Assembly (NCBI GenBank): GCA_965153355.1
Contig: OZ231128.1
Location: 20,708,001-20,772,000 of the forward strand
Length of the DNA stretch: 64,000 bases
Source: Flaccisagitta enflata
Lineage: Eukaryota; Chaetognatha; Sagittoidea; Aphragmophora
Reading direction: 5' to 3'
Both the position numbers and the translations under genes were made by a program. Shown here in pieces: positions 35,910 through 48,300 of this stretch (positions are counted from its first letter, which is position 1; each line of letters opens with the position of its first letter). The notes under the pieces are model-generated. The model did no database searches. It had not been told where the DNA came from and worked only from the letters and a program-made list of their open reading frames with translations.

Positions 35910-35986
35910 CGCCTCATCACAATTAGTACTACGTGAAGACGGTGGAAATTTACACTAGAAAGTAAATATCACGGGTTAGATGTTTC

Positions 35987-35992
35987 TTTATT
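35987..35992 (-). terminator. Candidate poly(A) signal AATAAA for EIF2D
   Basis: TTTATT on the plus strand reads AATAAA in sense, about 350 nt after the EIF2D stop and about 80 nt before the LTO1 ATG. It is the only clear hexamer in this gap. A chance match cannot be excluded in AT-rich DNA. Confidence 0.4.
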
Positions 35993-36343
35993 TTTGAGTA
36001 TCCGACACGCGGGTTCTCACATGAAACTACCTCTTGGGTTAATGGTTACGTTACCTAATCAAATTAAAAAGTCGAGAAAAAAATACAAAAGATTTAACAT
36101 TTTATATTGAAAATTAAACATTACAATATTTTGTCATAAATCTATATCAATTGTTTTATCAATCTGTATAAAATCATCAACTTATTGTCAAAAATAGTGG
36201 ACATGTCGCCCGATTTCCGAGCGATTTCGAAGGTATAGCGAGACAAAAGAAAACTAGGGTTGGTTTTAAAAAAGCATAAAATATTTTAAACTTTTTTTGC
36301 CTAAGACGCGCCGCGTAAAAGGTAAAGAGCATCGCAAGCTCGA

Positions 36344-39300
36344 TCATCGTTTCTTCTTCTTCTCTCCTTTTTCCATTCCGGCTATGTGTTTCTTATCAAT
36401 ATTGTACTTTTCAGTCAAAATGGCGACAACCAAATTCACTTGATTGCCTTGAATGAGTAATTGTTTGGCGCCGGCTTTTTGTCCCGGCGCCGCCGAGACG
36501 GAGCTGCTGGCCGCGGCGCCCACGCGAATCTCTTTGGCCAAATCCTGAGGGTTGACGCCGTACGTCTCCAAGTTGGTCACCAACGTCACTTTCTTGTTGC
36601 CAGATCGAGTCTCCACGTTGAGGGTGACTGGTGGTAGACCGCCCTAGGATTGAAAAGTTGAAGTTTGCGAAACTTTTTCAGACGCGAGCGTGCAACACAT
36701 CTTCTGTCTGTGGATCGGTCTGTCCATCCATAGGTCAGTCCGTTACACATAGCTTTCATGGCGTCTAAAGGCAGTTTTGTATTTATTTTTCTGCCCAAGT
36801 TTGTTTAGTCTTTTCTATCACCGGCCCGCCCATCCACACGCGACTCGGGTACTAAATTTGCAACAAAATGTGAAATCAAATGACAACGGAAATTCCTTTC
36901 CAAACATTTTTCAACTCACCTTTTTGAAGATCGGCGGTTGACCAGGATATTCGAGGCTGTAGGGTATGGGACCAAAGAGGTTGATAGGGGGATGAAATCA
37001 GATTGAACGCTCATAATTCATGGCCCTTTCATCATACACTTAAAAACTTTTCATTAGCATATCATCAGAGGTGCCGAATCCTCTACGCCGCCCCGTAGCA
37101 TGAAAATATCAGCAAGAGCTAATTCTTTATATAATGAGGCGCACTATTTTTATCCCTTCAAAAGTAACGCAATGTTGTTAGGAAGTAAATCGATTCAAGA
37201 GAAAAATTTAATCATACTTGATAATATGCAAAGTCCTTGGGCCTTATTTTCGTCATAAGAAAAAAGAAAGTATTGCCGCTGAGAATGATTCTTTTCTCAT
37301 TTAAAGAACACCTATTGGCGAGTTTGAAGCTTACAGCTGCAATATGCAAATGAGGGTTTTACTGAATAACCGCATTCAAAACTGTAGCAGTCTATTCTCC
37401 TTCTTACTTTTAGTCCAGTCTCTTAAAGGAAGAAAAAGAAAGAACTCGGCGAATCTGGAAGAAGGTCTGAAAATGTGCATACAGGGTCAGTTTTTCGTGC
37501 CGAACAAGACTGGAAGGGGTACACGTTCAATTTTTAAGTGTACCCCTTCAAAAAACGCGTTTTTTTCAAAAAAAAAACTTTGAAGTTGCGCTGACGCCAA
37601 ACTAATTGACCGATGACTATAAAATTTTAGGTGAAGAAAAATATGCCTTTTTTCTACTTCCATGCAAAATTTCAGCCAAATCCGTTCAGTAGAAGCGAAG
37701 TTATGGCTGTTTAAAGTCTAGGTCTATTTTTAAAAAAAAGGGCTATATTTCAATTTTGAGGTAAAATTTTGTTTTTTTGAGCTAAAAGTCTGAAACTGTT
37801 TTTAGCCTTTAATTTTACCCTAATTACTCAAAAAACAAAAATTTTTGAAAAAATCTGACGTTTTTTTCATTTTTTCGCCTAAAAACCCTTAAATTGAGGC
37901 TTAAAATTTTGACCTGATTTTTAAAAAGGGCTTGTTCAAGGAAAATATTGGAATCAAGGGCGCCCACTCAGGGAATCTATTGTCATCAAGTGTACCAACT
38001 TATTCCCAAACTTTCAGAGGGGTACATTAACCCAAAAGGACAAAATTCAATTTTAAAGTATTAAAAAAAACGACCCAGAATTTTGCATATTTGGACCCCT
38101 AGGGATATTTGGTAACGCCATGGCCAAACGCTTCAAGCGTTTTGCCTAAAATTTTGCATGCAAGTCCCAATATATAAGGGGCATATTTGTGCCAAATTTC
38201 AGCTTTCCAACTAAACATTAAGTAGGAATTTTAGGCTAGAAAAGCCAAAAAAGGGGTAAAAAATGACCTATATTTGGTTTTTTAGCCATAAATGGTTCAA
38301 ATTTTGCCTCACATGCTTGAAATTTTGCATAGAGACTGCCTTTGGTATTGCCCATGAGAGAAAAAAAAGAGTTGACCAAGTTCCTAAATATTTTGCCTGT
38401 AAACAGCAAAAGTTCAAAAAATCAATAATTAAAATTTTGCAAAAATCTTCAAAAAGAGCTATTTCTAGGAAGATTTTTTTAAAATTTCCACACGCTACTG
38501 GAAACAAATCTCCAAATGCATATTTACTTGTGTACAAAATTTGGTGACACTTCTATAACCGTGAGACTCAAAAATACCCTTAAAAGCCTCAAAAAATGGG
38601 TCCAAAAATACTGCAATTCTTGTTACTTGGGTACACTTTAGGTCGCTATGGCCAAACGCTTTAAACCATCTGCACAAAATTTTGCACACTAGTCCTTAGG
38701 TATTAAGAGAGTCTCCATGCCAAATTGCAGCCTCCAAATCAAATCTCAAGTGTGATTTTTTGGCCATAGTTTCCTCTTAAAAGGCCAAAAAATGCCAATT
38801 TTCACCTTTTTTTGGCTGTAAAACACCTAATTTTTGGGCTAAATGCCTGAAATTTTGCATGTAGATCTACTAGTTGTAGGTTAATACCTGTGCAAAATTT
38901 TGACATAATGCTCAAATCATTAGTGTGATTTTTTGGCAAAATATTCCCAAAAATGGCTTAAAAATACAAAATTAGGGCTTTTTTAGGCCATAAAACACTC
39001 AATATCTGGACTTAGTAGCCAAAATTTTGCACACATGCTTAATTTCAGCTGCTTAGTAAGATTCTTTGAGTGACTTTTCTACCTAATTTTTCTGAAAAAA
39101 AACTACAAACACAGATTTTTAGTGTTTTTAGGCCATGAAGAGCTAAGGATTGGGGCTAAATGTATGAAATTTTGCACCTATCATCAGTCGTAACGGGATA
39201 TGCTCCATACTAAATTTTAGTCTCTAGTCAAAATTTTCAGTAAGAATTTTTAGCCATTTACTCCCCAAAATGATCCAAAGTTGCAAAATTTTAGCTGTTT

Positions 39301-42300
39301 TATTGCCCTCAATAGCTCATTTCTTTGGCTATTCGCCTGAAGTTTTGTTAGTTTCCAAGTGATGGGAAAATATTCATGCCAGGTTTTGGTCTCTTGCTCA
39401 AATTCTAATTCTATTTATCATTTTTTGGCAAAAAAAATCCCCACAAATGGCTCAAGAGATGCAAAACTAGAGCTCGCTAAGGCTGTTAATAGTTCAATAT
39501 CTGGATTTAAAGCCTGAAATTTTGTGTAACAGTTCTAAAGTGATGGGAAAGTATTCATGCAAAACTTCACCTTCAGCTTAAGTAAAAATAAGAAAAAAAA
39601 ACAAATTGTAGACAGCAGAATACATTTTTAGACCAACTGGGCCATAAATAGAAATTGACAAAGGATTTCTTTTTCTAGTAAAAATACATTTATCTCTTGT
39701 CTAAACTTGATTGATATATCACTTTTGTTGACTGAAACCCCTCCTAGATGACCTAACTAACTCGCCTTAATACATTTATAGTCAAACAACCTATCTAGGA
39801 ACCAATAAAGTTGCTAAAACCTTCATTTATGAATAAACACAGCCTTAAAATAAAATCGTCAAAATCTGATTTCCTGTTTTTTCTTCAGAACTTGTCATGG
39901 CCATATATGAAAATTATATCAGCTGTTCTTAGTTTCCACTTTTAGTATGACTAACTAAGATACTCTTGTTCAAATTTTAGCTCTACTAGTCAAGCTATAG
40001 ACCAAGTACAAATTTTTTTGCTCGCCCTGTTAAGTCTCATAATGATAAAAAAAATGCTATTATTAATTCAATAGCCATGATAAGTACAAATTTGCCACCC
40101 AAAGTTCTAATGTAGCTAACACTCATATTTAAACTAACTACCTAGAATAACTGGGTTATTACTAAAACAGATTGAGTATCAGATACCACCTGCATCAATG
40201 ATAATCGCAATTTTGAGACCAATCCCAGCATTCTAGCTCAATTACTTTAAAAATGGCAAGCAGTTGAAGTAAGCAACTGCTGGGTACATTTATAAAAAAG
40301 ATGATTTCTCACCAAGGCTGTTCTTTTGATTTTTCATTGACACACATCTATCATTTACTAAAACGAGGTTTGGTATGAAAAAACTGCAGACCAAGATCTT
40401 TTTAAATCTTTTTTCAGAAATTAATTTGAGTTGCTAGAAGCAAAGACATGTTGATTATTTATGTTACAACTCACTTGAAACACCCTGTATTTATCGAGCT
40501 CTAAGATCTTTTATGTTAGCACGTTTGAAATGCTGATGAAATAAACTTAAATTTGACAGTTCAAAAAAATTTCATAAATAGTAAACTATTTTTCAAATTT
40601 GATGTCTTTGTCATTAATAAAAACAAGTGATGCAAAGTCTAAGCATTGTTGCAGATGAACACACAGAACACACAGATAATCATGAATGCAGCATAATTAA
40701 TGCACATTTTTGAATTTTTGACTAGATCACCACAGATGGACCAACAGACTGGCAAACTGACTAGCGATCTGACAGACAGACCAGAAACAGAAAAAGGGTT
40801 TTATAAAGTTGAAAGTTTGCAACTAAAAAATATTTTCATTAACCCCACCAATTCCATGTTTAAAATAAAATGAATCTTTTTCACACAGTAAAATACATCT
40901 GTTTGAAGAATGTAATTTCAATTCAAAATTACCCAAATCACAATGTTGAGTCTTTTTTCTGAAGCTATGAACTTTGACTTCCTCTTGATTGTTTTTTGTT
41001 GAGGTGTCTATATTTTAAAAAGCTTATTAGTTTTTTTCCTCTGCAGCTCATCATATTTGGATGTTTCACTGTTCAATTGTTTTGTTGTTTGGTTGCTTTA
41101 AGATCCTGATGTTGACCATTTTAATGTTTTGATGTATAGAAGTTAAGATTTTAAAGCCCTGTTAAGATTCCAAACATCTATTGTTTAATATCCTGCTGTT
41201 TTCATGATTATCTGTTTCAATGTTATATGTTTTGTCATACAAGTGTTATCACTTTTTTATGTTTTGTCATTTTGCTTTCCTTATTCTGCTTGATGTACAT
41301 CACTGTTCTTGGCAACATTTTAGTATCCTGTTGCTTTTGGGTTTTTTTCTTATTTTTTCTATTCTCCAAGTGAATGAACTAACAAACTAGTACATCTTCA
41401 TAAAATAGAAAAAAAGACAATGGAGTATTCATACGCCATACAAATTCGTGCACAGAGAATGTTGATGATACTTTTGTTTTTCATCACCCCTCCAAGTAAC
41501 AAAGAAGGAACAAAGAAAAAAGAACAAAGAGTATAGAACAAAAAACAAACTATTTATGTTGCTTTTTTGCATCAAAGATGATTAAGCTGGGCAACCATCA
41601 TAAAATTTTGTACCTTATCTCCTTGCTTTTATAGCAGTGGCACCAAAGAGGCTGATGACCTATGCTTTTACACTTATGGGAAATTTTTTCTTCCTTCTTC
41701 TTCTCTTTCTTCATCCCTCTTTTTTTTTGCTTTCAAAAGGAGGAGAAAATTCCTCATATGTGTGAGAACATAGGTCATCAATCCCTGTGAAGCCCCTACC
41801 CTGCTCTTTCGCTCAACTTTAGCCACAAACTATTTAAGCAGGGCATGGGTACTGCTGACTTCTTGCTGCTTTTGTGACTATTTGGTGGTGAATCAAGCGT
41901 AATCAATTTATTGTGTTTTGTCATTTAGCTTGACTTCTCTGCTTGTTATACAACAATCATTGACTATTCCTGAACCCACAGATATTGGCTTTATAATTGC
42001 TAGATCAGGGAAATTCATCGAATTTGGTTGGGTTTTTTTCATTATTCAAAAGACAACAAACCAGCACATTTTCATCTGATTGATGAAAACTAAAATTGGA
42101 GTATTCAACCACAATACAAATTCTTGAAATTTTTGAAAATGATGATAATACTGTTGTCCTTTAATCATTCTTTCAAGAAGCAAAGAAGAACAAAGAACAA
42201 AGAACAAAGAACAAAGAACAGAACAAAGAACAAAGCATAACTTCCTTTCTAATACAAATTCGTGTGATTTTGTATCAAATACTTGTTTCTTTTTTGCTTG

Positions 42301-45300
42301 CTACAGGTTGGATAGACAGTAAGACTTTGATAGTATTTCAAAGTCGAATTCCAGGATAGTAGATTTACCAATTTTTTTCTCGAATTTAGATCTGTTGCAG
42401 GTTCAACAAGGCTAACATCGTTAAGTCAATGTGCGGTACATAGATACATTTAGCCCCAATTATCAGCTCTTTATGGCCTAAAAACACCAAAAATCTGTGT
42501 TTTTAGTTCTTGGGCAGCGGCCCCAAAGGGGTCAATGACCTATGCTTTCACACTTATGGGGAATTTTCTCCTCCTTCTCCTTCTCCTTCTCTATCCCCCC
42601 CCCCCCGTTTCAAGGCCAAATTTCCAGTTTCGAGGCCCAAATCCTTGCCTTGAGGCCCAAATCCTAACTTATGCTTTCACACATATGGGGAATTTTCTCC
42701 TTCTCCTTCTCCTTCTCCTTCTCCATTTCTCCCCCCCCCCATCTCGAGGCCCAAATTCCAGTTTCGAGGCCCAAATCCTAGCCTCAAGGCCCAAATCCGA
42801 GCTTAAAGGACAAAATCTCAGCCTTGTGGTCCAAATCCTAGCTTAAAGGTCAAAATCCCACCCTTGAGGCCCAGATCCCAGCCTCAAGGCCAAAATCTCA
42901 GCCTAGAGGTCCAAATCCCAGCCATGAGACCCGATCCCAAGAGGAGGAGAAGGAGAAAATTCCCCATATGTGTGAAAGCATAGGTCTGCCCTGCTCCCCC
43001 CTCAACTTCAAGCACAACCTGCTCAGGCAAGGCACGGGTACCACTGTCCATCTGACGCTTTTGCGACTATTTTTAGGGGCGACAAAGCAAATTCTATAAC
43101 TGGCTGTGTCCATTATTTGGTTGGTTGGTCGGTTGGTTGGTCGGTTGGTTGGTAACGCATTCATTCGATGATCCACATGTCGCACCTATTGGCCTACTTG
43201 GCCTTGTTTCAGAAAAATTAGGTAGAAAAGTCACTCAAAGAATCTTACTAAGCAGCTGAAATTAAGTATGGTGTTTTTTGCATCACTTTGGAGCATGTAT
43301 GCAAAATTTTGGCTACTAAGTCCAGATATTGAGTGTTTTATGGCCATAATTTTGTATTTTTAAGCAGTTTTTGGGAATATTTTGCAAAAAAATCGCACTA
43401 ATGATTTGAGCACTATGTCAAAATTTTGCACAGGTATTAACCTACAACTAGTAGATCTACATGCAAAATTTCAGGCATATAGCCCAAAAATTAGGTGTTT
43501 TACAGCCAAAAAAAGGTGAAAATTGGCATTTTTTGGCCTTTTAAGAGGAAACTATGGCCAAAAAATCATACTTGAGATTTGGTTTGGAGGCTGCAATTTG
43601 GCATGGAGACTCTCTTAATACCTAAGGACTAGTGTGCAAAATTTTGTGCAGATGGTTTAAAGCGTTTGGCCATAGCGACCTAGTGTACCCAAGTAACAAG
43701 AATTGCAATATTTTTGCACCCATTTTTTGAGGCTTTTATGGGTATTTTTGAGTCTCACAGTTATAGAAGTGCCACCAAATTTTGTACACAAGTAAATATG
43801 CATTTGGAGATTTGTTTCCAGTAGCGTGTGGAAATTTTAAAAAAATCTTCCTAGAAATAGCTCTTTTTGAAGATTTTTGCAAAATTTTGATTTTTGATTT
43901 TTTGAACTTTTGCCGTTTACAGGCAAAATATTTAGGAACTTGGTCAACTCTTTTTTTTCTCTCATGGGCAATACCAAAGGCAGTCTCTGCAAAATTTCAA
44001 GCATGTGAGGCAAAATTTGAACCATTTATGGCTAAAAAACCAAATATAGGCCATTTTTTACCCCTTTTTTGGCTTTTCTAGCCTAAAATTCCTACTTAAT
44101 GTTTAGTTGGAAAGCTGAAATTTGGCACAAATATGCCCCTCATATATTGGGACTCGCACGCAAAATTTTAGGCAAATCGCTTGAAGCGTTTGGCCGTAGC
44201 GTTACCAAATATCCCTAGGGGTCCAAATATGAAAAATTTTGGGTCGTTTTTTTTAATACTTTAAAATTGAATTTTGTCCTTTTGGGTTAACGTACCCCTC
44301 TGAAAGTTTGGGAATAAGTTTGTACACTTGATAACAATAGATTCCCTGAGTGGGCGCCTTTGATTCCAATATTTTCCTTGAACAAGCCCTTTTTGAAAAT
44401 CAGGTCAAAATTTAAAGCCTCAATTTAAGGGTTTTTAGGCGAAAAAATGAAAAAAACGTCAGATTTTTTCAAAAATTTTTGTTTTTTGAGTAAATTAGGG
44501 TAAAACAAAAGGCTAAAAACAGTTTCAGACTTTTAGCTCAAAAAAACAAAATTTAACCTCAAAATTGAAACATAGCCCTTTTTTTGAAAATAGACCTAGA
44601 CTTTAAACAGCCATAACTTCGCTTCTACTGAACGGATTTGGCTGAAATTTTGCATGGAAGTAGAAAAAAGGCATTTTTCTTCACCTAAAATTTTATAGTC
44701 ATCGGTCAATTAGTTTGGCGTCAGCGCAACTTCAAAGTTTTTTTTTTTTGAAAAAAACGTGTTTTTTGAAGGGGTACACTTAAAAATCGAACGTGTACCC
44801 CTTCCAGTCTTGTTCGGCACGAAAAACTGACCCTGTATGCAAATTTTCAGACCTTCTTCCAGATTCGCCGAGTCCTTTCTCTTAAATCCTGGACTATTTC
44901 TTTATCTTTCCCTTTCACTGCTTCTTACTTTCCTAAACTGTTATTCTCGCTCTTAATTCCCTTTTCCATTCAACTCCACCCACTTCGCCAGCCAAACCTG
45001 CCCCACTGTGGCACATGCCCGCCGCGTAGCATCGCTTCCATGCTACACGAAATCGGCCATTCTGGCATATCATACCACTTCGGCAACTATACCTGTAGCA
45101 TAGTTGTTAGGGGGATGAATCCAGATAGAATGCTCCCAATTCATGGTCCTTTCATCATGTAAGTTATTAACCTTTTATTAGCACGTTCATATCGCTTTGG
45201 GAAAACTATATACCTGTAGCATTGTCCCATTTTCTTGGGTAATCTCGTGAAGATTTGATTCCACGTCAATTCCACGACGTTGTTCTCCCCCTTTTCAAGT

Positions 45301-48300
45301 AAAATTCCGGCCATTTCCGGATTCAATTGGACGCGCGATTTATCGGCGGCGTCGGCGGCCGGTCCGAGATCGTTCTTTCTCACGTATTCGGTCACGACGC
45401 GTCTCATATCCGGCATCGTCACTCCCGCGCCTTTGGTCAAGCCGGCGTCTTTGAAAAGAGGCAACACGTTGGCGTTGATGGAAAGCATTTCCTTGACGAC
45501 CGGCGGCTGGAACGAATCAGGATCGTCGTCGTTCTCCTCTTCGTCCCAATTCTGTGTTGTTATGGAGTCGAACAAACAAATCCACAATTATCTGAGTATT
45601 CGACATGACAGCAAGTAATTCATTGGCTGTGGTAAATTATTACACGCTGTACAAACCCGAACAAGATAAGGCAAGGCTTCGAAATTGGTGTGTCGAACAA
45701 ATTCCGAGTTTTTGTCAATTTCGGTAATCGTCCAAACGCCTTTGACCTCCTCTTTCAACTTCAACGAACCTGAAATCAAAATTGAAGATTACCCTACATC
45801 GAAGAATGAAGAATTTCTACAATCTGATTTACCAGATATTGATGAATGAATGAGGGAATGAATAAATGAATGACATTTTTTTTTTTCAAAGAGAAACAAA
45901 CAATGAAATATTGAAAGAAAGTGTTTGCTTTGGAGGATAAAACCAGAGAAAGTCTCAACGACTTTTTCAAAAGGGGTCCCCCATCGTACGTGAAGCGTGA
46001 AAATTCACCTTGCGTCTGCATTTCTTGGAAGAATTTCAGCGACTTTTTGAAAGAGGACTTCCTGAAATCGAGTCCATCTTCCTCCGGACAGGCATTTTGC
46101 ATGGCCTTGTACACTTCTTGAGGTGTGGCCGGCATATCCGTCGATTGTCTCAAATGAAATTTAAGAGCTACTTTGAAGTAAAACCGCAGCCGCTCGTCCA
46201 TGGAAACTGAAGACAGCGAATTGCCGCCATCTGCCGCTGCCGTCGTCACGGCGGCGGAAGTATTCTCCGCAACATCCTCCGCATTAGTAGTTTTCAAATC
46301 GTCCCTTTCGTTATCTTCGTCATCGTCGTCATTGTTGCCAAGTAAAATATCGGCGATGAGTCCACTAAGAGATTCGCGATCGTCAATTTGATGAGTTTCT
46401 TCTTGGTTGAGATCACCATCGTCATTGTTTTTTTGACGATGATCATCGTTACTATCACAGGCCGCGTGGGAGTTTTCGTCATCATTTATCGTTAATTGTT
46501 TTTCATCACCCATCGGCGATTGCTTTTTATCTCCGAGCGGAGCATCGCCACGATCGCCGTTTGTTAAGTTCTCTTCGATCTCGTTCTCGATCACTTGTTT
46601 TACTTCACCGTTCTCGCCAGTTTGCTGCGATTGATCTCCGTCCTGACTACCATCGCCGCCTTCGACTCCATCCTCATCCTCCTCTTCATCGCCCTCAGCT
46701 TGCTCGATCTCTTCTTTGGTCAGTTCGGAATCGGGGATGACCGGCAATCGCGGTTTATCTTTGCCGAATTTGAAGAGTTCGTCGTTGGCCGTGTGAACCA
46801 CGATGAATCCTTTCCCTCGCATGGCCGAAGCGACCTGGGTAAAGAGCAAGGGCCGATCAGATGTTGTTATTACCACTCGGAGAAGTGGAAATTTCCCATA
46901 CTTTCGTACAGTAAGGGGCCCAATTCTGCCTGCCAAGGATAACGGCAGTTACGCAGATCGACCATTCGAGTCGCCCCTGTCCAAGATCCATTCTTGCCCT
47001 CCCTTCCACCCTTCCGACCCTCCCCTCGGACTACTTATATACTGGAATTCACCAGGCAACCCCTTCTAGAGCCCCATCGCATGATTAAGGATTCCAACCT
47101 TCGTTGAAAGGACTCACTCTAGGCGGAACTCGAACTCTTGACCCAGAGGGCCACGAGCGCACTGGGACCCGTTATAGCGGATTTTTAGTCGCGGACTCGC
47201 GACTCTAGACCTTGCTGTGTCGGTCCGTCGGTCCGTCGGTAACCAAAACAAAATGGAGCGTTTTTTCGCAATTCCGCTCCTGCCCACCCGTCCGCGACTG
47301 AGGGGGAGTGTATACGGCCTTGTTAAAAGTAGGTATGTAAAAATCTCAAGAATGACAGTTGAGTGTAAACCCTTAGTAAGAGATCACAAAAATTACCAGT
47401 CATAACCCCGGCTTACCATATCATCGGCGCCCATGTTGGCATAAGCCACAGCAACCGGAGCCACATTACCGACGACGTGAATGGCCACAGGCTGAGACTT
47501 ACGAACTCGATGGAGGTTCGCCACCGAAGGAGGGCCTTGTGAAGATGAGAATGGGGGGGGGAGACAAATGGGGTGGTTACGACAAACCACCTGCAAGGGA
47601 ACACGTCAATGATGAAGGTGGTCGAGGCTGGCCACCATTTGAGCGGAGAGTAAGGATGCGGTACAGTTGAATCCCGCAATAACAGATTACAACTATCAAG
47701 GACGTTCTTATTTCATTTGTGATTGAATGATTCTCATTGTTGCCAAAATAATAATGACACCAAGTTCCGAATTAATTATTTATCATAAACGGATGATTAT
47801 TACTCTCTGGTCCGTTATAGCGGGGTGAAAGTGATAAGATTGGGTAAGGGCAAAGGGCCTCGAGCCCTCGACTAACCTTTGACGACGACGCCCGGAAGCA
47901 TAAGATCCGCGCCACCGCACAGTTTGTGATAGACGGCTTCCCAAGTCCGAATGCGTGGTAGCAAATCTGTCAGGACGAGATTAAACCAGAATGGGAAAGC
48001 ACATCTCGATATCTCGATTACGGATCAATACTTCTTCCAATTCATTCTTTTAACACGATCGGACTCATTTAGAATACCACTGAAATCTTTTTGACCTTTG
48101 ATGATCACAAAATTTTCCACTTATCACTTTTAACAACTGCGGCCGTTATCAACACGTCACGTGATATTAGCCTAATATGAGTTAGCAGGTTTCTGCTCTT
48201 TTCACCCTACCTCGTTAAGTGTTTCTTATAAACAGCATTATGCAAATAAGCATAGATAGACCATGTCAAATAGACAGGGTACTGATAAACAAATCTATGT

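Larger units (their letters stand above)
37413..44894. mobile_element. 7.5-kb TA-flanked foldback element (element A)
   Basis: Termini GTCCAG ... CTGGAC lie next to TA. Inverted arms of about 1.7 kb (37413-39100 and 43205-44894) match closely, for example ACTCGGCGAATCTGGAAGAA and GAACAAGACTGGAAGGGG. The inner arm resumes at about 42450-42510 and was split by a younger insertion (42510-43207). The middle (39.2-42.4 kb) is AT-rich with no long frame and includes the right half of a CAGGGTGTCCCA-family MITE (about 40200-40490) and AAGAACAAAGAACAAAGAAC repeats (42180). It is in EIF2D intron 7. Confidence 0.8.

Noticed and set aside
47098-47170. Functional tRNA gene
   Set aside because: Only a B-box-like half is visible; no acceptor stem pairing or A box, so it is kept only as a weak SINE-like fragment.
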